Origin: Gordius sp. MW1
Taxonomy: Eukaryota; Nematomorpha; Gordioida; Gordea; Gordiidae
Reading direction: 5' to 3'
Assembly (NCBI GenBank): GCA_964036665.1
Contig: OZ038527.1
Coordinates: forward strand, 18,250,221-18,314,220
Length of the DNA stretch: 64,000 nucleotides
The first letter of the stretch is position 1. Every line of letters begins with the position of its first letter. Below, in pieces: positions 22,110-30,101 of this stretch. The notes under the pieces were generated by a model. That model saw nothing but the letters and a program-made list of their open reading frames with translations. It searched no databases and was not told where the DNA came from. A program made the translations under genes and the position numbers.

Positions 22110-25100
22110 ATGGAGGAATCAAAGTTATCAAAAATTCATTTAGCAGAGTTCAATGCTGAACTACATTCAATTGAGGATTATATATTTAATATGGAATCCA
22201 TATTGGAAATTAAAGGAATGGAGGCTACTGCATCAGTTAAGAAAAAGGTTCTTCTAGCTTTCATAGGGCTCAATACTATTAAAGAACTTAGACAATTACT
22301 TTACCCTACTAAGTTAAAGGATGCACAATATGAAGATATAGAAAAAATGTTATTCCTAAAATACCAACCCCCTCAGACTGTATTTGCTTCAAGATTTGAA
22401 TTGTTAAATATTACAAGACATAATGGTGAATCCATACTAGAATTAGTCAGAAGAATTAAAACATGTATTAGCAAATGTAATTACAAATCTGACATTGATG
22501 AACGTTGCAGGGACCATTTTATTTTTGCAATTAAGTTAAAGAGGCTAGAATTGGAGCTGAGGACCAAATTTCCTGACACCTTAGATGAAGTGGGTAATCC
22601 GTTAACTTTTGATAGGGTAATCAATATGGCAATAACAATGGAGAGGGCAGATACCGAAACACAAGAAGAGAAAGAAGAAATGCTTTGTAAGATTAAACAT
22701 GAATCATTCTCTCATAATCAACGTGACCAATCAAATAAACATTTTGGAAAAACGGTAAGTTGCTCAAGGTGCCATAAAGAACACCCCAAATTTCGTTGTC
22801 CAGCGTTCAATGCCACATGCTACAAATGTAAAAGAAAAGGACATTTTGCCATTGGCTGTCGAAGTTCATTGAATCAGATTGTTGATTACGAATCTTCGGA
22901 TTCTGTAAACCGGATTGGGCAACATGCTAAACGTCTAACCATTACGGCGAGGCTTAATGGGCATCCGATTTCTATGGATTATGATACTGGAGCGCAGGTC
23001 TCCGTTATTAATGTTAAAGTATGGCAGCTTTTAGGGAGACCGTCGCTTCATGAATGCGCGATTCCCAAAGCCTATGGAAATCAACCCGTCGAAATAATGG
23101 GAAAAACTCATATGGTCGTGGAAGTCGGTCATATTTCGCACTATCTTTCGGCTGTAGTTACGAAATCCAAAGATGTACCCTTATTTGGGTTGCCCTGGAT
23201 TATTAAGTTTGGATTCCAAATTCCTAAAGAAGTTAAAATACATAAAATCAACCAGGAATTTGTGCAAAAGGAATCAATTAATCTCAACAAAGAGTTTCCA
23301 CTGGTATTCAATGAAACTCCTACCCATTTACAGGGATTTGTTGTAAAAATCATGCTTTTGGACGTAGCGAAACCTATTGCGATCCCGGCGAGAAGAGTTC
23401 CTTTTCCGTTACGGAAGCCGGTTGAACTGGAACTCAATAGATTGGTACAGTCAGGTATCATTGAAAAAGTGGATCCTAGTGTTAGTAAAATAACGTGGTG
23501 CACGCCGATAGTAAACGTTAGGAAGAAAAATGGCGAAATTAGAATTTGTGCCGATTTCAAGGTCACTCTTAACCCATTCATTCATAATGATCATCACATC
23601 ATTCCTACGTTTGACGACATAGCAGCTAAAATTCGGGATGGTTATTTATATACCAAAGTTGACTTACGTGATGCATACCTTCAACTACCAATTGCTCTGG
23701 AATGTCAGAATTTATTAACTATTTCCACACACGTCGGTTTTTTTAAATACAAAAGAATGCCATTTGGGTTATCTTGTGCGCCTTTGATTTTTCAGAGATA
23801 CATGGAGAGTATTTTGAGTGGTTGCAACCACACGGGTATTTATTTAGATGATATAATTATCACGGGCAAAGATTACCAGGATCATCTATACAATGTAAGG
23901 GAAGTACTGAGCAAGTTACAATCCGTGGGCATGAAAGCACAATTTTCAAAGGTCGAATTTTTGAAAAAATCTATCACTTTTCTTGGACACACCTTTGACA
24001 GTGAAGGTATCCACCCTTCAAGTGATAAAGTACGAGCCATCAAAGACTGCCCAGCCCCAAAGAATGTTAAGGAATTGCGTTCCTTTCTGGGCTTAATCAA
24101 TTATCATGAAAAGTTTATACCACATTTACATGGTATAATGGCTCCCCTACATAAATTAACTAGTATCAAATCAAAATGGTATTGGTCACAAACCGAGGAG
24201 TCGGTGTTTCAAAAGGTTAAAACTTTGCTATCGGAGCAGTCTACGTTAGTTCCTTATTCTAATGAGTTACCGCTGATCCTGGAATGCGACGCATTGGAAC
24301 ATGGATTTGGAGCGGTACTTTTTCACTTAATTGGCGATAATAAGAGGCCAATTGCTTACGCGTCAAGGACGTTGATTGATGGTGAGAAGCAATACGCATC
24401 AATCGATAGAGAAGCAAGGGCCTTAGTCTTTGGTATGGAAAAGTTTCATACTTACTTATCAGGTCGCAAGTTTGTGCTACGCACGGACCATAAACCGTTG
24501 GAAAGGATTTTTGGGGTTTCAAGGGAATTGCCCAAAATCAGCAATAACCGTTTAATAAGGTGGGCATGGAAAATGTCGGGGTATGATTATAAAATAGAAT
24601 ACATTCCTGGCAAAGATAACGGATGTGCTGATGCCTTATCTCGTTTACCGGCCCCTGCCACGGAGTCCGATATGATCAATTTTTACAAAAGCAATTCGAT
24701 AAATAGTATTCGTCTTTTAAATCTACAAGATTTACACTTAACAGAGGAATTATTAATAAAGGAATCTCTCGTGGATACAAACTTAAAACTGTTAAAAAGA
24801 TTTATAGATAAAGGTTGGCCTAAAAGCAAAAAGGACCTCCACAAGGATATTCAAGTTTTTTTTGACAGGAAGAATGAGTTAGAGCATGACAAGGGAGTCA
24901 TTTTTGTAGACGGCCTGATAATTGTGCCGTCACGACTAAGGCATCAAGTCCTGTCAATAATTCACCGGGGCCATCCAGGGATCAATGCAATGAAATCGAT
25001 CGCCAGATTATATGTTTATTGGCCGCACATGGATAAGGATATTGAAAGGCACGTGCAGAATTGTGTGGGGTGCCAGAAAAATAGAAGTAATAGACCTGAA

Positions 25101-26000
25101 GTCCCTCTGTATTCTTGGAACGTAACTGAAAACCCTTGGGAAAGGGTACATTTAGATTATGCGGGGCCAGTTGACGGATATTATTGGTTGGTGGCGGTGG
25201 ATTCGTTTTCCAAATGGATTGAAGTAGCGCAGTTACGAAGTTCGACCATTCAGGTTACATTAAAGAAATTACGAGAGTGGTTTGCCAGATGGGGCGTTCC
25301 GAAACAAATAGTTACGGACAACGGACCCCAGTTAAGAAGCCAAGAGATGCACTTCTTTTGTGATCAGTATCATATTAAACACATTAAAACAACGCCGTAC
25401 CATCCAAAAACGAATGGACTCGTCGAAAGAGCCATCAGGACGTTGAAATCACGTTACGCAGCGGCGCGCGAATATAATGCGGACCCGGAAGTCTGCATGT
25501 TAGATGTCCTCCTTAGCTATCGCATAAGCGAGCATTCTTCAACCGGTAGATCCCCATCTAAAGCATTAATTGGAAGAAATGTTAAAACGGCGTTGGACTG
25601 GGTACGTCCCACTCAGAAGAAATATATGGAACAAAAAATCGATAAACAGGAAGAGTGGCATGATGCGCATGCGGCGAAGAGAGAATTCATTCCGGGTCAA
25701 TTGGTATGGGTAAAAAATGAAATGAATAGCGGGTGGAGAGCGGGAAAGATTCTTAAACGCAACGGACCTTGGTCCTATCTAGTGGAAACGCGAAACAAAA
25801 ACATGCGAAAACATGGTGATCAGTTGAGAGATCGGGCAAGCATTGTTGATCCTCAGGTCCCGGAAGAGGGGGAAGATGATAGTTCTGACGACATGTCTTC
25901 TGGTCCAACACCAAACGAACAAGAACAAGAAAGTAGTACCATCCTAAGGAAATCGGAAAGGATTAGGAAACCCCCCAGCCGTTTAATAGAAGAAATTTAG
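22110..26000 (+). CDS. Ty3/gypsy Gag-Pol polyprotein, intact
   Basis: The 1,296-residue frame encodes everything needed for copying through RNA and integration. A gag-like region (1-230) ends in a zinc knuckle, CYKCKRKGHFAIGC (237-250). The aspartic protease has DTG at 292-294. Reverse transcriptase has the catalytic YLDD at 578-581. RNase H residues D727, E768 and D793 are present. The integrase has H952/H955/C985/C988 and the catalytic triad D1016, D1070, E1106 (35 residues between the last two). The C-terminal tail is acidic and ends KSERIRKPPS-like. Gag and pol are fused without frameshift. The start is the first ATG after the leader. All key residues are intact, so it may be active. Confidence 0.97.
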   Translation: MEESKLSKIHLAEFNAELHSIEDYIFNMESILEIKGMEATASVKKKVLLAFIGLNTIKELRQLLYPTKLKDAQYEDIEKMLFLKYQPPQTVFASRFELLNITRHNGESILELVRRIKTCISKCNYKSDIDERCRDHFIFAIKLKRLELELRTKFPDTLDEVGNPLTFDRVINMAITMERADTETQEEKEEMLCKIKHESFSHNQRDQSNKHFGKTVSCSRCHKEHPKFRCPAFNATCYKCKRKGHFAIGCRSSLNQIVDYESSDSVNRIGQHAKRLTITARLNGHPISMDYDTGAQVSVINVKVWQLLGRPSLHECAIPKAYGNQPVEIMGKTHMVVEVGHISHYLSAVVTKSKDVPLFGLPWIIKFGFQIPKEVKIHKINQEFVQKESINLNKEFPLVFNETPTHLQGFVVKIMLLDVAKPIAIPARRVPFPLRKPVELELNRLVQSGIIEKVDPSVSKITWCTPIVNVRKKNGEIRICADFKVTLNPFIHNDHHIIPTFDDIAAKIRDGYLYTKVDLRDAYLQLPIALECQNLLTISTHVGFFKYKRMPFGLSCAPLIFQRYMESILSGCNHTGIYLDDIIITGKDYQDHLYNVREVLSKLQSVGMKAQFSKVEFLKKSITFLGHTFDSEGIHPSSDKVRAIKDCPAPKNVKELRSFLGLINYHEKFIPHLHGIMAPLHKLTSIKSKWYWSQTEESVFQKVKTLLSEQSTLVPYSNELPLILECDALEHGFGAVLFHLIGDNKRPIAYASRTLIDGEKQYASIDREARALVFGMEKFHTYLSGRKFVLRTDHKPLERIFGVSRELPKISNNRLIRWAWKMSGYDYKIEYIPGKDNGCADALSRLPAPATESDMINFYKSNSINSIRLLNLQDLHLTEELLIKESLVDTNLKLLKRFIDKGWPKSKKDLHKDIQVFFDRKNELEHDKGVIFVDGLIIVPSRLRHQVLSIIHRGHPGINAMKSIARLYVYWPHMDKDIERHVQNCVGCQKNRSNRPEVPLYSWNVTENPWERVHLDYAGPVDGYYWLVAVDSFSKWIEVAQLRSSTIQVTLKKLREWFARWGVPKQIVTDNGPQLRSQEMHFFCDQYHIKHIKTTPYHPKTNGLVERAIRTLKSRYAAAREYNADPEVCMLDVLLSYRISEHSSTGRSPSKALIGRNVKTALDWVRPTQKKYMEQKIDKQEEWHDAHAAKREFIPGQLVWVKNEMNSGWRAGKILKRNGPWSYLVETRNKNMRKHGDQLRDRASIVDPQVPEEGEDDSSDDMSSGPTPNEQEQESSTILRKSERIRKPPSRLIEEI

Positions 26001-26012
26001 GCTTTTGTAGGC

Positions 26013-26021
26013 GAAGGGAAA
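26013..26021 (+). other. Polypurine tract of the gypsy element
   Basis: gaagggaaa lies immediately before the right LTR and 12 bases after the Gag-Pol stop codon, the expected plus-strand primer position. Confidence 0.75.
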
Positions 26022-26224
26022 TGTTGTGTTGATACTTTATATTCTTATTTCAATTGTTATTACAACTCTCATTGATTCTATTAACAACCATATATATATA
26101 TCGATTTGTACCCAATTGTTGGTAACCATGTTAATTTAGTTCCTGTGTCAACGTTCATGTTCTAACTAATAAATATCAATGTTTAGTTTCATTCCTGTGT
26201 CAACGTTCATGTTCTAACGTAATA
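26022..26224 (+). repeat. 3' LTR of the gypsy element
   Basis: It is the same length as the 5' LTR, and I found no difference on comparing the two, including the (at)6 run before cgattt. It is followed by the second cacat target duplication and then the continuing MULE/FLYWCH sequence. Confidence 0.95.
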
Positions 26225-26319
26225 CACATAAAAGTATGTTAATATTAATTTTACTTATTATATTATAGAGTACCCTAATTATGGATTGATACCTTCAGAT
26301 CTACCTATATCCCATTTGA

Positions 26320-26660
26320 GTAATTTAATTTAAAAACTTTTATCATCATTTCTTTAGACAGTGGATCTATACAAACATCCTACTTAAATGATGCAACAAA
26401 TCTACCTATATCACTTTTGAGTAATTTAATTTAAAAACTTTTATCATCATTTCTTTAGACAGTGGATCTATACAAACATCTTACTTAAATGAAGCAACAA
26501 ATCTACCTATATCCCTTTTGAGTAATTTAATTAAAAAACTTATATCACTATTTCTATAGACAGTGGATCTATACAATCATCTTACTTAAATGATGCAACA
26601 ATCTACCTATATCCCATTTGAGTAATTTAATTTAAAAACTTTTTAATTGGTAAAGATAAT
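26320..26660 (+). repeat. 101-bp tandem array of mini-intron plus symmetric exon
   Basis: Each period is a 38-bp gtaatttaattt...ctttag segment plus a 63-bp acagtggatctata...cttttga segment. Introns are 26,320-26,357, 26,421-26,458 and 26,522-26,559; exons are 26,358-26,420, 26,459-26,521 and 26,560-26,621. The first two introns are identical. The third differs at several sites but keeps GT and AG. The final donor at 26,622 has no matching acceptor, and the last exon has lost one base, which brings in a TGA at its end. It could be a plain minisatellite, but the phase bookkeeping argues for coding units. Confidence 0.8.
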
Positions 26661-27924
26661 AATGTTGTAATTATTAAGCAGTTGTATATAATATTTTTGT
26701 TAGTATTTTAATGATAGCATGTAGATAAGATTTTATTGTTATAATTTATAAATAATTCAAATAATTCTAACTTTTTGTAAATGTTGTTATAATTATATCT
26801 AATAAGAATTAATTTATTAAGACAGCAATATAATTAAAGAGATGGATATAGTAGCTTTATGTTTTAATGATTATTCATTAGAGTTAATTGCTAAAGATAT
26901 TAACAGAAATTTAGAAATATATGAATATTAGTGGTGTTGTAATAAACATACTTAATAGAGTTTAATTAGGATAATAGTTGTAATATTAAATGATTTTGTA
27001 AGTGTTATAATCACTATGTTAAAATAAGATAAGTGTTATAATGATTTTTACTTTTAAAAGCTAATAACTCTCTGAATACACCTATGTTAAAATAGATCTT
27101 CTAACGACTGTCATGCATACAAAGAATAATATTTGTTGATTTCAAATCAATCAAACTTATATTAACATTTTATTAAATCAGATACATCATATAAAAAAGA
27201 GTCAGGTTTTTGAGAACACATGCAGTATGAGGCATTAAAAAAACATAAATGTAAAGGATAATAAATATCAGTATAAAGCCATATAAGCCTATTAATATTA
27301 TCATTTATAAGTAAGTTATATATATTTATTGAATAAACTCTCTTCCTTTGAGAGATGTGAAGCAAATTGAATTTGGTTTTGGTCTTTGCTTTCAAAAATT
27401 CAAGATCATTAACTAAAAATTATATTAAAACTAATATCTAAAGGGATTTACTTTAATGATTGTTTTGAAATCCTTGAAGAGCTTCTAATAATAAATGTGC
27501 ATCTTCAAGAGAACCTATTCTTTTGCTTCTATTTATAGGGTTTTTAGTTTGATAAGAGGTATCTTTTTGAATTTCCACTCCTCTCTATATTTTTAATAAA
27601 ACTTTAACAGACTAAATATTTACATTTCGTAACCTTAACTACATGTCCAATTCAATCAAAAATTATATCTAAGCCAATATAAATTTTTTATCATATAATA
27701 AACTTTTCTAATTTAAAAAACAAATACAATTGAGTTAGGCAATTATAATTAAATTAATTTTATATGCTAAAGATTTATATTATAATATCCTTGCACCCTT
27801 TTTTTATATAATAACTTTTATACTAAAATATTGTTTATTATTTTATCTTTATTTTTATATTTTAAATATGTACCAAAAAGCTGTACTATGAAACATTTGA
27901 CTTTATAACGTTTGACCCGGGTTC
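26661..27924. other. AT-rich right half of the MULE, no gene recognised
   Basis: I see only short frames. One at 26,842-26,931 (starting MDIVALCFNDYS) and a 77-residue minus-strand frame at 27,162-27,395 match nothing I know. No MULE DDE or SWIM motif is visible. The last ~30 bases form the right TIR. Confidence 0.45.
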
Positions 27925-28164
27925 GATATTTAGGCAGGTGAGCAAATCCCTACCTGACGCCAACCCTTTTTTGCACACGGAGTTGTCGCAGGTAGTTTTG
28001 TCTCTCTAATATCCACACTTAGATTAAATGTGATGCCTTGTCATAATTTTTATTGGTTAAAATCTTTCCTGATTCCTATATGTTATAAAACCTTTAATAC
28101 TAAATTGAAAGTTATTTTGATCAGGCATCAAATTTTACCTTAATTTTTTTTATTAATTTTTATT
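27925..28164. repeat. Tandem unit, copy 3, right part
   Basis: After the second gatattta the sequence resumes the unit at ggcaggtgagcaaatccc, matching 10,651 and 16,172 onward. It includes the end of the LINE fragment (to ~28,025, minus strand) and the ttataaaacctttaatac segment. It departs from the other copies at ~28,160 where a different repeat begins. Confidence 0.9.
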
Positions 28165-28172
28165 AGCATCTA

Positions 28173-28511
28173 CATGGGTTTACCCCCTGTCCCCCCCTAA
28201 TTAAAAAAAAAAATTTCAATACAAAAACCCTTAAAAATTAAAAAAAAAAAGTTTTGCCCACCCCCCTAATTAGCTAGGGGGGAGCAGGGGGTCCGGCTGC
28301 CTCCACTGCCTAATACAGGGAGTTGCTTTTTTTTGGTCGCCGAAAAATTTTTGGATTGTCGAAACCTTTTTTTTTTGCTCTCAGGAAAATTTTTGAATAG
28401 TCGAGACCTTTTGTTTTGCTCTCAGGAAAAAATTTTTTAATAGTCAAACAAAAAATTTTGTTAAAAATAATCTGTCCCCCCCCCCTAATTCAAAACCTGG
28501 GTACGCCCATG
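28173..28511. mobile_element. hAT-type miniature element with CATGGGYGTA termini
   Basis: The ends are catgggtttacccc and the reverse complement of catgggcgtacccagg. Flanking agcatcta copies lie at 28,165-28,172 and 28,512-28,519, an 8-bp target duplication. The 339-bp interior contains C and A homopolymers and repeated ttttgaatagtcgagacc-like stretches, with no coding frame. Its ends resemble those of the 33,707 element and the ggcgtagccagg motifs at 38,625 and 40,790. Confidence 0.75.
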
Positions 28512-28845
28512 AGCATCTACCTTACAAAATGTTATTAAGATGAATATAATTAAAATTATATCAATTTAAATGTATAAGTTATCTATCTCTAATTCAAATA
28601 TGGGATAATTGACGTTCAAATTTAAAAACGCTATGGTATAACAATGGGATCGTCAAAAGTAACAAGGCTTTTCGAATCCCCGCCCAATCCCCTGCTAGTA
28701 AAAAAAACAAGTGATAAACGTCAACGCTCATTATTTCGTGCTTTTAACTAATAGCAATTGGGGATTGACGTTCGCTGTTTTACAACGTTCGAGATTTCTG
28801 TACGCTACACCAGGGTGAGATAAAGTAGAAGTAAGCAATGGGCAT
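28512..28845. repeat. Repeated flank, copy 1 (uninterrupted)
   Basis: The segment from agcatctaccttacaaaatg to ctacaccagg is found again at 29,897-30,101, continuing at 33,508-33,610 after the LINE. This copy shows the empty LINE target, aagtgataaacgtcaacgc. The two copies bracket the G/C minisatellite. I find no coding frame. Confidence 0.85.
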
Positions 28846-28861
28846 CATTATTTGCAAGGAA

Positions 28862-29855
28862 TTGGGGTTTGCCCCCCCCCCTTATTTTTTACCCTCTTTC
28901 TCACCAGGGGGGAGGGGGGTGATTTGCCCCCCCCCCTTATATTTTACCCTCTTTCTCACCACAGGGGAGATGGTGGGGGGGGGGGGTGCTTTGCCCCCCC
29001 CCTCTTATTTTTGACCCTCTTTCTTACCAGAGGGGAGGGGGGTCTTTAGCCCCCCTATTTTTTATCCTATTTATTACCAGAGGGGAGGGGGGGGGGGTCT
29101 TTTGCACCCCTTATTTTTTATCCCTCATTTTCACTGGTGCCCCCCCCTGGTAAGAAAAAGGATAAAATATAAGGGGGGGGGGGGCAAAACACCCCCCTTC
29201 CCATCTCCCCCCCTGGTGAGAAAGAGGGTAAAAAAAGGTGGGGGGGGGGCAAATCACCCCCCTCCCCTCTGGTGAGAAAAAGGGTAAAAAATAATGGGGG
29301 GAAAGAAAATCCCCCCTCCCCCCCCCCCCTGGTAAGAAAGAGGGTAAAAAATAATGGGGGGGGGCAAATCACCCCCCTCCCCTCTGGTGAGAAAAAGGGT
29401 AAAAAATAATGGGGGGGGAAGCAAATCCTTCCCTCCCCCCCTGGTAAGAAAGAGGGTAAAAAATAAGGGGGGGCCACCCCCTACCCCCTGGTGAGAAAGA
29501 GGGTAAAAAATTGTGGGGGGGGGGGGCAAATCACCCCTTTCCCCCTGGTGAGAAAGAGGGTAAAAAATAGGGGGGGGGGGGCAAATCACCCCCCCCCCCC
29601 CTCCCCCCTTGTGAAAAAGAGGGTAAAATAAGGGGGGGGCAAATCACCCCCCTCCCCCCTAGTGAAAAAGAGGGTAAAAAATAAAGGGGGAGGGGCAGTC
29701 ACCCCCCCCCCCCCCCCTCCCCCCTGGTGAAAAAGAGGGTTAAAAATAGGGGGGGGGGCAAATTACCCCCCTCCCCCTGGTGAGAAAGAGGGTAAATAAT
29801 AAGGGGGAGGGCAAATCACCCCCCTCCCCCCTGGTGAGAAAGAGGGTAAAAAATA
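28862..29855. repeat. Inverted G/C-rich minisatellite
   Basis: The array has ~50-65-bp units made of a conserved linker (ggtgagaaagagggtaaaaa on one strand) and C- or G-homopolymer blocks of 5-16 bases. About five units in one orientation (28,862-29,135) meet about thirteen in the opposite orientation (29,140-29,855), so the array has a head-to-head inversion near 29,135. The long proline/glycine-rich frames here are by-products of the repeat. Runs of four or more G blocks occur on each strand. Confidence 0.9.
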
Positions 29856-29896
29856 ATATTCTTCTATTTAATTAATTTAATATTTAATACAACACA

Positions 29897-30101
29897 ATTA
29901 GCATCTACCTTACAAAATGTTATTAAGATGAATATAATTATATCAATTTAAATGTATTAGTTATCTATCTCTAATTCAAATATGGGATAATTGACGTTCA
30001 AATTTAAAAACGCTATGGTATAACAATGGGATCGTCAAAAGTAACAATGCATTTTCCCAATCCTCACCCAATCCCCTGTTAGTAAAAAAAGACGTGATAA
30101 A
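29897..30101. repeat. Repeated flank, copy 2, left of the LINE
   Basis: It matches 28,513-28,710 closely (agcatctaccttacaaaatg, ttgacgttcaaatttaaaaa) and is interrupted by the LINE at gataaa (30,096-30,101). It resumes at 33,508. Confidence 0.85.

Larger units (their letters stand above)
21855..26224 (+). mobile_element. Full-length Ty3/gypsy LTR retrotransposon
   Basis: The element is 4,370 bp with two LTRs of 203 bp (21,855-22,057 and 26,022-26,224) that I read as identical base for base. It is flanked by cacat at 21,850-21,854 and 26,225-26,229, a 5-bp target duplication. A primer-binding-type tggcgacgaggaac follows the left LTR and a purine tract precedes the right one. The single Gag-Pol frame is uninterrupted and no env frame follows. 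Identical LTRs and an intact frame indicate very recent insertion. Confidence 0.97.
21663..26621 (+). pseudogene. FLYWCH zinc-finger gene with mini-introns, split by gypsy insertion
   Basis: Exon 1 (21,663-21,854) encodes 64 residues matching a FLYWCH finger: LVYQDHYYTKV, SYYRCRVNEC, GGRGFYSDARF and a final histidine pair. The gypsy element interrupts it exactly after codon 64. To the right (26,230 on) the frame continues through a gtatgt...tatag intron of 35 bp (26,234-26,268) and a 51-bp exon. It then runs through 63-, 63- and 62-bp exons separated by three 38-bp gtaattt...tag introns, all phase 1, and stops at TGA 26,619-26,621. Without the insertion the product would be 144 residues: finger plus 21-residue repeats (SGSIQTSYLNDATNLPISLL after an asparagine). 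Exon structure is inferred. FLYWCH proteins bind DNA and are often found in Mutator-like elements. Confidence 0.55.
21511..27924. mobile_element. Mutator-like (MULE) transposon carrying a FLYWCH gene
   Basis: The insertion interrupts unit copy 3 between two gatattta copies (21,503-21,510 and 27,925-27,932), an 8-bp target duplication. The uninterrupted site is seen in units 1 and 2 as gatattaaggcagg. Ends are inverted around gtcaaacgatataaag (left, from 21,520) and the reverse complement of gtcaaacgttataaag (right). The outermost 8-9 bases match poorly. TIRs with an 8-9 bp duplication and a FLYWCH finger are typical of Mutator-like elements. I find no MULE transposase, so it is non-autonomous. 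Without the nested gypsy it would be ~2.0 kb. A 10/20-bp array (tctctaaaaa/taactaaaaa) at 21,541-21,640 precedes the gene. Confidence 0.8.

Noticed and set aside
29118-29589. Two overlapping 110-120-residue proline/phenylalanine-rich minus-strand frames
   Set aside because: They are read from the G/C minisatellite; the repeating PPLFFTLFLTRGEGG pattern follows the DNA unit, with no start context or domain.
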